The notes under the pieces: model-generated
What the model was told of the DNA's origin: nothing
What the model saw: the letters and a program-made list of their open reading frames with translations, nothing else
Database searches by the model: none
Source: Chryseobacterium wanjuense
Lineage (GTDB): Bacteria; Bacteroidota; Bacteroidia; Flavobacteriales; Weeksellaceae
Assembly (NCBI RefSeq): GCF_900111495.1
Contig: NZ_FOIU01000003.1
Coordinates: 62,001-126,000 of the forward strand
Length of the DNA: 64,000 bases
Reading direction: 5' to 3'
Translations under genes and position numbers: made by a program
Part shown: piece after piece, positions 59,276 through 64,000 of the stretch
Layout of the letters: each line of letters begins with the position of its first letter
Position numbering within the stretch: position 1 is the stretch's first letter

Positions 59276-61327
59276 TTACCAGATTTTAATTCTGTCTGCA
59301 GGAGCTTTGTATAATTTATCTCCCTGTTTCACGTCGAATGCTTTGTAGAAGGCATCAACATTGATGATAGGTCCAAAACTTCTGAAATATCCAGGAGAGT
59401 GCGGGTCTGTTTTCACTTGGTTTACCATGTATTTTTCACTTGATAAGGTTCTCCAAACTGTTGCCCAGCTTAGGAAGAATCTCTGATCCTGCGTGTAACC
59501 GCTGATAGATCCCGGGTTTCCTTTATCTTTCAAATACATTTGAAGGGCGTCGTAAGCGATGTTTACACCACCTAAGTCAGCAATATTTTCACCGTTTGTG
59601 AACGTTCCGTTTACGAAAGTTCCTTTTACTGGTTCGTACTTATCATACTGAGCAGCAAGAGCTTTTGTTGCTTTTTCGAAGTTTGCTTTATCTTCCGGAG
59701 TCCACCAGTCTACCAAGTTACCGTCTGCATCGAACTGTGCACCAGAATCATCAAATCCGTGGCTCATTTCGTGACCGATAACTGCACCGATTCCACCGAA
59801 ATTCACCGCAGCATCAGCTTTAGGATTGAAGAAAGGCGGCTGAAGGATCGCAGCAGGGAAAACGATTTCGTTGTTTACCGGGTTGTAATAAGCATTTACC
59901 GTTTGTGGAGTCATTCCCCACTCCGTTTTATCCACCGGTTTTCCGATTTTAGCTAAATCTTTGTTGTACTGCCATTCTGTGATATTCTGAAGGTTTGAAT
60001 ATAGATTTCCACCTTTAGATTCTGGAACGATCGTTAATTTAGAATAATCTTTCCATTTGTCCGGATAGGCAACTTTTACAGTGAATTTGTTTAATTTCTG
60101 CATTGCTTTTTCCTTCGTTGTAGAAGACATCCACGCTAAATTGTTGATGTGAACTGCAAAGCTTTTCTTTAAATAATCAATTAACTCAACCATTTGAGCT
60201 TTAGCTTCTGCAGGGAAATATTTTTCAACATATAATTTTCCGAAAGCCTCACCCAAAGTCCCGTTGATCAACTCAAAACCTCTTTTGTTCAGGGCTCTTT
60301 GTTCTTGCTGACCTCTCAAGTATTTACCATAGAAAGCAAACTTCATGTCACCCAATTTTTCGCTTAGGTAAGAAGCACTTCCGTGGATCATGTGGAATTT
60401 TAGATAATCCTTGATTACAGGAAGATTCTGAGCACTGATGAATTTATCTAAATTTTTGTAATATCCGATTTCTCCGATGATTACTTTATCTGTATTTACT
60501 CCAACAGCTTTAAGATAAGCAGGAAGATTTACATTTTTCACTAAACCTGAAAGTTCAGTCATTGTTTTTGGGCTGTACTGAAGCGTATTGTCACGGCTCT
60601 GCTCGTTTGTAAGATACGTCTGAGCGATGCTTTTTTCGTAATCTACGATACCCTTTGCCGCTGCATCAGCGTTTTTGTACCCTAATTCTTTCAACATAGA
60701 AGCCACATATTTTGTATATTCTGCAAGAGCTTCCGTGTTTTTTTCGTTTACTTTCTGATAATAATCTCTTCCTAAACCAAGTGATGCATTACCCAGATAA
60801 ACAGCGTTCATTTTAGAATCTTTCAAATCTGCATCTACACCCCATCCGTAGAACGTATTTTCACCTTCTTTCGTTACAGAAGTCAGATAATTCTGAAGAT
60901 CCGTAAGGTTTTTAATAGCATCGATTTTACTGATATTTGCCTGAATAGGCTTGATTCCGTCAGCATCTCTCTTCTTCATATCCATGTACGTCGCGTACAG
61001 ATCCTGAATTTTTTTCCCTTCCGTTCCGTCTGCAAATTTATCTTTCAAAAGAGAGTTCAGAATCGTCATTGAATTATTGTCTGTATCTTCAGCCAATTTG
61101 TTGAAACTTCCCCAAGTTGGTTTATCAGAAGGAATTTTGGCAGTTTTCATCCATGTTCCACTTACATAGTTATAAAAATCATCCTGCGGACGAACTGATT
61201 TATCCATCAGGCTAAGGTCTAAACCTTTATCTGTATTTGCTGCGGTTTTCACAGCACTAGCCTGGGCGTTCACTGTTTGCGAACAAATTCCTGCTAATAA
61301 AAATAGAGAAAGCGTTAATTTTTTCAT
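59276..61327 (-). CDS. M13-family zinc metallopeptidase, Sec-secreted form
   Basis: 683 residues. A plain signal peptide ending TVNAQASA instead of a lipobox. Otherwise collinear with its neighbour: LDLSLMDKSVRPQDDFYNYV, NEIVFPAAILQPPFFNPKAD, GAVIGHEMSHGFDDSGAQFD (HEMSH zinc motif), ENIADLGGVNIAYDA, C-terminus RIKIW. Presumably a soluble periplasmic or exported endopeptidase. Similarity across the whole length shows an old tandem duplication in which the two copies took different cell locations. Confidence 0.93.
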   Translation of the reverse strand: MKKLTLSLFLLAGICSQTVNAQASAVKTAANTDKGLDLSLMDKSVRPQDDFYNYVSGTWMKTAKIPSDKPTWGSFNKLAEDTDNNSMTILNSLLKDKFADGTEGKKIQDLYATYMDMKKRDADGIKPIQANISKIDAIKNLTDLQNYLTSVTKEGENTFYGWGVDADLKDSKMNAVYLGNASLGLGRDYYQKVNEKNTEALAEYTKYVASMLKELGYKNADAAAKGIVDYEKSIAQTYLTNEQSRDNTLQYSPKTMTELSGLVKNVNLPAYLKAVGVNTDKVIIGEIGYYKNLDKFISAQNLPVIKDYLKFHMIHGSASYLSEKLGDMKFAFYGKYLRGQQEQRALNKRGFELINGTLGEAFGKLYVEKYFPAEAKAQMVELIDYLKKSFAVHINNLAWMSSTTKEKAMQKLNKFTVKVAYPDKWKDYSKLTIVPESKGGNLYSNLQNITEWQYNKDLAKIGKPVDKTEWGMTPQTVNAYYNPVNNEIVFPAAILQPPFFNPKADAAVNFGGIGAVIGHEMSHGFDDSGAQFDADGNLVDWWTPEDKANFEKATKALAAQYDKYEPVKGTFVNGTFTNGENIADLGGVNIAYDALQMYLKDKGNPGSISGYTQDQRFFLSWATVWRTLSSEKYMVNQVKTDPHSPGYFRSFGPIINVDAFYKAFDVKQGDKLYKAPADRIKIW

Positions 61328-61536
61328 TATAATTACAATTTATACAATAAGTATATTTTTTCTAAACTTTGTTACTTGAGTTTTAATTAATTTTTAAAAA
61401 TAAGATTATTTCGGCTTATCAATAAAATTTTAAGATTAAATTAATGAATCGACATTTTAAACACTGGTTCTCTTTACTTTAATTTAATTTCAACCTAATT
61501 TTTGGGTCAATAAAATCCTGATTTTTAAACATAAAA

Positions 61537-62787
61537 CTACTCCGAAATCAAGACTCCAACCAAGTCCTGAATGATTTTCTGCGAAACGAAATACATAAAA
61601 TCCAGCCTGTCCAAATGTGGCATATACAGTTTTGAAGTGACCACCTTGTCATTGACTCTGATGGTATAAAAAACCGTTCCCACCTCTTTTCCATCCTCCC
61701 CTTTTTCGGGACCGGCAACGCCTGTTGTAGATAGTGAAATATGGGTATCAAATAATTTCTGACAACCTTCCGCCATTTCGGACGCCACCTGCTCACTTAC
61801 CACTGTAAATTCATCTACGGTTTCTTTTTTTACCTTTAAAATTTCAATTTTCTTTTCGGTTGCATAGGCTATAATTCCGCCTACAAAATATTTTGAACTT
61901 CCGGAATTTGAGGTGATCATTTTTGCCAATTCTCCACCGGTACAGCTTTCTGCCGTGGAAATCGTCATATTTCTTTCCATTAAAAGTTCAGCAAGAATTT
62001 TTTCAATTTTGTCTTCAGAAGTTGCGATGACATTATCTTTAATTAAAGGCAATAATTTTTGGATTTCCTCTTCCAGTTGCTGCTGTAAAACGGCTTCATT
62101 TTCGCCGGTTGCCGTCAATCTCAACTTCACGCGGGTTCCAACCGGAAGATATGACAAAGCTAAATTTTGAGGCAAAGCCAATTCCCAGTTTTCAATGGTA
62201 TCCGCCAGAATGCTTTCGGGAATTCCTACAACGGAAACTATTCTTGTTGAAATATAATTTAGATTAAATTTTTCCTGTAAATACGGAATAATCTGATCTT
62301 TTATCAATGGTTTCACTTCATAAGGAACACCAGGAAGACTGAACAGCAATTTTCCGTCCTGCTCCATCATCATACAGGGAGCCGTTCCGTAATGGTTTTG
62401 AAAAACGGTTGATTTCGTAGGCACAAAGGCCTGTTCGCGGTTTCTTTCAAGGATTTCCAGGCGGCCGCGTTTTTCCATATAGGCTTTCAGATGATTAAAA
62501 GTAACCTCATCCAAAGCAATTTCATCATTAAAGAATTCTGCGATGGCTTTTTTGGTTTTATCATCTCTAGTAGGGCCTAATCCACCTGTTGTGATGATTA
62601 AATCTCCGGTTTCAAATGCGGATGTTAAAGTATTTTTGATGGTTTCAATTTCGTCAGAAATCGTGAAGATCTGTGAAACTCTTATCCCAATATTTTTAAG
62701 TTCGGCAGCGATGAAATTCGAATTGGTATCTACGGTATTTCCGGAAAGTATTTCATCCCCAATAGTAATCAGAACAGCTTTTTCCAT
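61537..62787 (-). CDS. cinA: CinA-like protein (competence/damage-inducible, MoCF plus NMN amidohydrolase domains)
   Basis: 416 residues from ATG 62787 (MEKAVLITIGDEILSGNTVD); ten extra in-frame codons upstream are not conserved in the family. N-terminal COG1058/MoCF domain with TGGLGPTRDDKTKKAIAEFF and YGTAPCMMMEQDGKLLFSLP; C-terminal CinA/PncC amidase domain with STAESCTGGELAKMITSNSG, YFVGGIIAYATEKKIEIL and TGVAGPEKGEDGKEVGTVFY. Expected to hydrolyse ADP-ribose-like compounds and deamidate nicotinamide mononucleotide in the cytoplasm. Complete. Confidence 0.93.
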   Translation of the reverse strand: MEKAVLITIGDEILSGNTVDTNSNFIAAELKNIGIRVSQIFTISDEIETIKNTLTSAFETGDLIITTGGLGPTRDDKTKKAIAEFFNDEIALDEVTFNHLKAYMEKRGRLEILERNREQAFVPTKSTVFQNHYGTAPCMMMEQDGKLLFSLPGVPYEVKPLIKDQIIPYLQEKFNLNYISTRIVSVVGIPESILADTIENWELALPQNLALSYLPVGTRVKLRLTATGENEAVLQQQLEEEIQKLLPLIKDNVIATSEDKIEKILAELLMERNMTISTAESCTGGELAKMITSNSGSSKYFVGGIIAYATEKKIEILKVKKETVDEFTVVSEQVASEMAEGCQKLFDTHISLSTTGVAGPEKGEDGKEVGTVFYTIRVNDKVVTSKLYMPHLDRLDFMYFVSQKIIQDLVGVLISE

Positions 62788-62899
62788 ATATTTATTTTCG
62801 AAAAAATTCTCCTGCAAATGACGTGAAATTCTGCATCACGGGCAATATAAATTGATTTTTTCTATTCCTTACTCGGAAGAGTGGTTTTAAAAGTTTAAA

Positions 62900-63442
62900 T
62901 TATTGATTATGCTTCACCCAGATCAGCTCATCTGTATTGTAGCCGATTTTTTTAGCTTTTTCAAGGAATCTTGTTCGTATACTTTCAGGGATTTCGGTGG
63001 TTCTGGACAGAATCCAAAGATATTTTAAACTACTTCCTGCAACCAAAGCGTACTGATAGTTATCGTCAATATCGATTACATTATAGCCCGCCCAAATAGG
63101 TTTGAAAAATGAAACTTTTAAACGCGCTTCCGTTTTTTCCTTAACAAATTTCGCTTCCCCTACCGATTGTTTCCACTCTTTTTTTACGTAATTATATCCT
63201 TTGTTATCTACACGAATTGTCCCGTCCGGATTTTGAGAATAAGTGGCCATCACATTATCCATATTTCTTTCGAATTTATAGTCGAAACGTGCGATTTCAT
63301 ACCATTTTCCGAGGTATTTCTGAGCATTAAAATTACGAACTGCCGCCGCACCATTCGGGATTCCGACCGAACATGAATTGAGAATAATTAATCCTAAAAC
63401 ACCCAGAGAAACGGGTATAACTATTTTTTGAAACGTCTTCAT
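62900..63442 (-). CDS. Lipocalin (Blc-like) lipoprotein
   Basis: 180 residues from ATG 63442. Lipoprotein signal ends LIILNSCSVG. Lipocalin motif 1: NAQKYLGKWYEIARFDYKFE (GxWY). Further blocks MATYSQNPDGTIRVDNKGYN, LKVSFFKPIWAGYNVIDIDD and ALVAGSSLKYLWILSRT follow the bacterial Blc/apolipoprotein D order. Expected at the outer membrane, binding lysophospholipids or fatty acids. A 14-codon upstream extension exists but would spoil the signal peptide. Confidence 0.92.
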   Translation of the reverse strand: MKTFQKIVIPVSLGVLGLIILNSCSVGIPNGAAAVRNFNAQKYLGKWYEIARFDYKFERNMDNVMATYSQNPDGTIRVDNKGYNYVKKEWKQSVGEAKFVKEKTEARLKVSFFKPIWAGYNVIDIDDNYQYALVAGSSLKYLWILSRTTEIPESIRTRFLEKAKKIGYNTDELIWVKHNQ

Positions 63443-63505
63443 AATAATATTAGTTAAGTTTGTGGTTATGATGAAAAACTTCAAAAATAATGCCTGAATT
63501 ACATT

Positions 63506-63537
63506 AAACCTTCAAGGTTTTTGAAACCTTGAAGGTT
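63506..63537. repeat. Second copy of the AAACCTTCAAGG/CCTTGAAGGTT palindrome
   Basis: AAACCTTCAAGGTTT, three bases, then AAACCTTGAAGGTT. Matches the element at 54129. It lies between the LytTR gene's stop and the lipocalin start. Confidence 0.6.
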
Positions 63538-63546
63538 ATTAATCCT

Positions 63547-64000
63547 TTATGAAAAAACTTTAAGAAAATTATCCTTAAAACTTCCTGAAACTTCAATTTC
63601 CGTATCATCAGAAAGGGTTGCGGTTCCGCTTTTATGATAAGACTTCACAAAATTGGTGTTGATAATATGTGAACGGTGAACCCTCACAAAAGGATTTTCC
63701 AACAGGTCATCGAAATGTTTTAAAAATCTGCAAACCATCTTCTTAGAACCATCCGTAAGATAAACCTGGGTGAAATTCCCATCCGCCTGAAGTCTGACGA
63801 TATCTTCCGTTTTCACCACATCAAAACCTTGTAAAGTGGGAAGGATAAGCTGTTGTTTTTCAGGCTTTAATTTTAAATTTTCAAGGAGAATTTTATTCCT
63901 GTTAAGTTCTTCCTTTTTTTCAAGACTTTCCGCCACCTTGTTTACCGCCAAAATAAGCTCCTGAATATCAATTGGTTTTAAAATATAATAACTCGCAGAT
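63547..64000 (-). CDS. LytTR-family response regulator, truncated by window edge
   Basis: The minus-strand frame is open from the right edge: ASYYILKPIDIQELILAVNK is the end of a receiver domain (with the conserved Lys-Pro), then a helical linker and a LytTR domain: GFDVVKTEDIVRLQADGNFT, then NPFVRVHRSHIINTNFVKSY. The start and phosphoacceptor lie outside the window. Third LytTR regulator here; its partner kinase is presumably further right. Confidence 0.9.
   Translation of the reverse strand, partial: SASYYILKPIDIQELILAVNKVAESLEKKEELNRNKILLENLKLKPEKQQLILPTLQGFDVVKTEDIVRLQADGNFTQVYLTDGSKKMVCRFLKHFDDLLENPFVRVHRSHIINTNFVKSYHKSGTATLSDDTEIEVSGSFKDNFLKVFS

Overview
The window looks like a chromosomal segment of a Chryseobacterium-like bacterium (Weeksellaceae, Flavobacteriia). 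The signs are a strongly A+T-rich sequence, a gldD gliding/type 9 secretion gene, DUF4270 and DUF4907 proteins, LytS/LytTR pairs, a Bacteroidetes-type succinate dehydrogenase cytochrome b, a subtype-iii type VI sheath pair, promoters with the Bacteroidetes -7 element TANNTTTG, and almost no Shine-Dalgarno sequences. I saw no rRNA, tRNA, CRISPR array or intact insertion sequence. All identifications come from reading the translated sequence; no database search was run.

1-3.3 kb is gene debris around one TPR/HTH regulator: a 5'-truncated outer-membrane barrel gene, a barrel-receptor start with a stop at codon 4, a cytochrome P460 tail fused to it in the opposite direction, and a frameshifted secreted-protein remnant. 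3.4-12.8 kb holds two LytS/LytTR pairs flanking a cell-envelope cluster (Kelch lipoprotein, DUF4907, DUF4270, outer-membrane porin-like protein). The second LytTR regulator carries a one-base deletion. 13.0-19.6 kb is a heavy-metal RND efflux operon in which the inner-membrane pump is fused to its TolC-like outer-membrane partner.

21.7-37.8 kb is the accessory part. It has two translationally coupled membrane AraC regulators, two transposase-like HTH proteins, and an array of secreted proteins. These share a short N-terminal module (GINTxxP, then FHIDG or TLDV) but have different C-terminal heads: C1q/TNF-like beta-sandwiches and one phage tail-collar domain with HxH pairs. Decayed family members lie among them, together with two near-identical stand-alone AraC DNA-binding domains. 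A 24-bp inverted repeat (half-site GTAYCATTTTC) occurs four times in this region and nowhere else that I could see. It lies upstream of two intact members and one decayed member, with a fourth copy in front of no gene. I read this as a co-regulated surface-protein family in rapid turnover, and it is the best candidate for an undescribed system.

38-64 kb is ordinary core sequence: MBL-rhodanese persulfide metabolism, a TIGR02117/L,D-transpeptidase/SRPBCC operon, queG, rhodanese, a surA-like PPIase, a PfkB kinase, gldD, mutY, tssBC without the rest of a T6SS, two M13 metallopeptidase paralogues, cinA, a lipocalin and the end of a third LytTR regulator. It contains an sdhC with no sdhA/sdhB beside it and several intergenic palindromic repeats.
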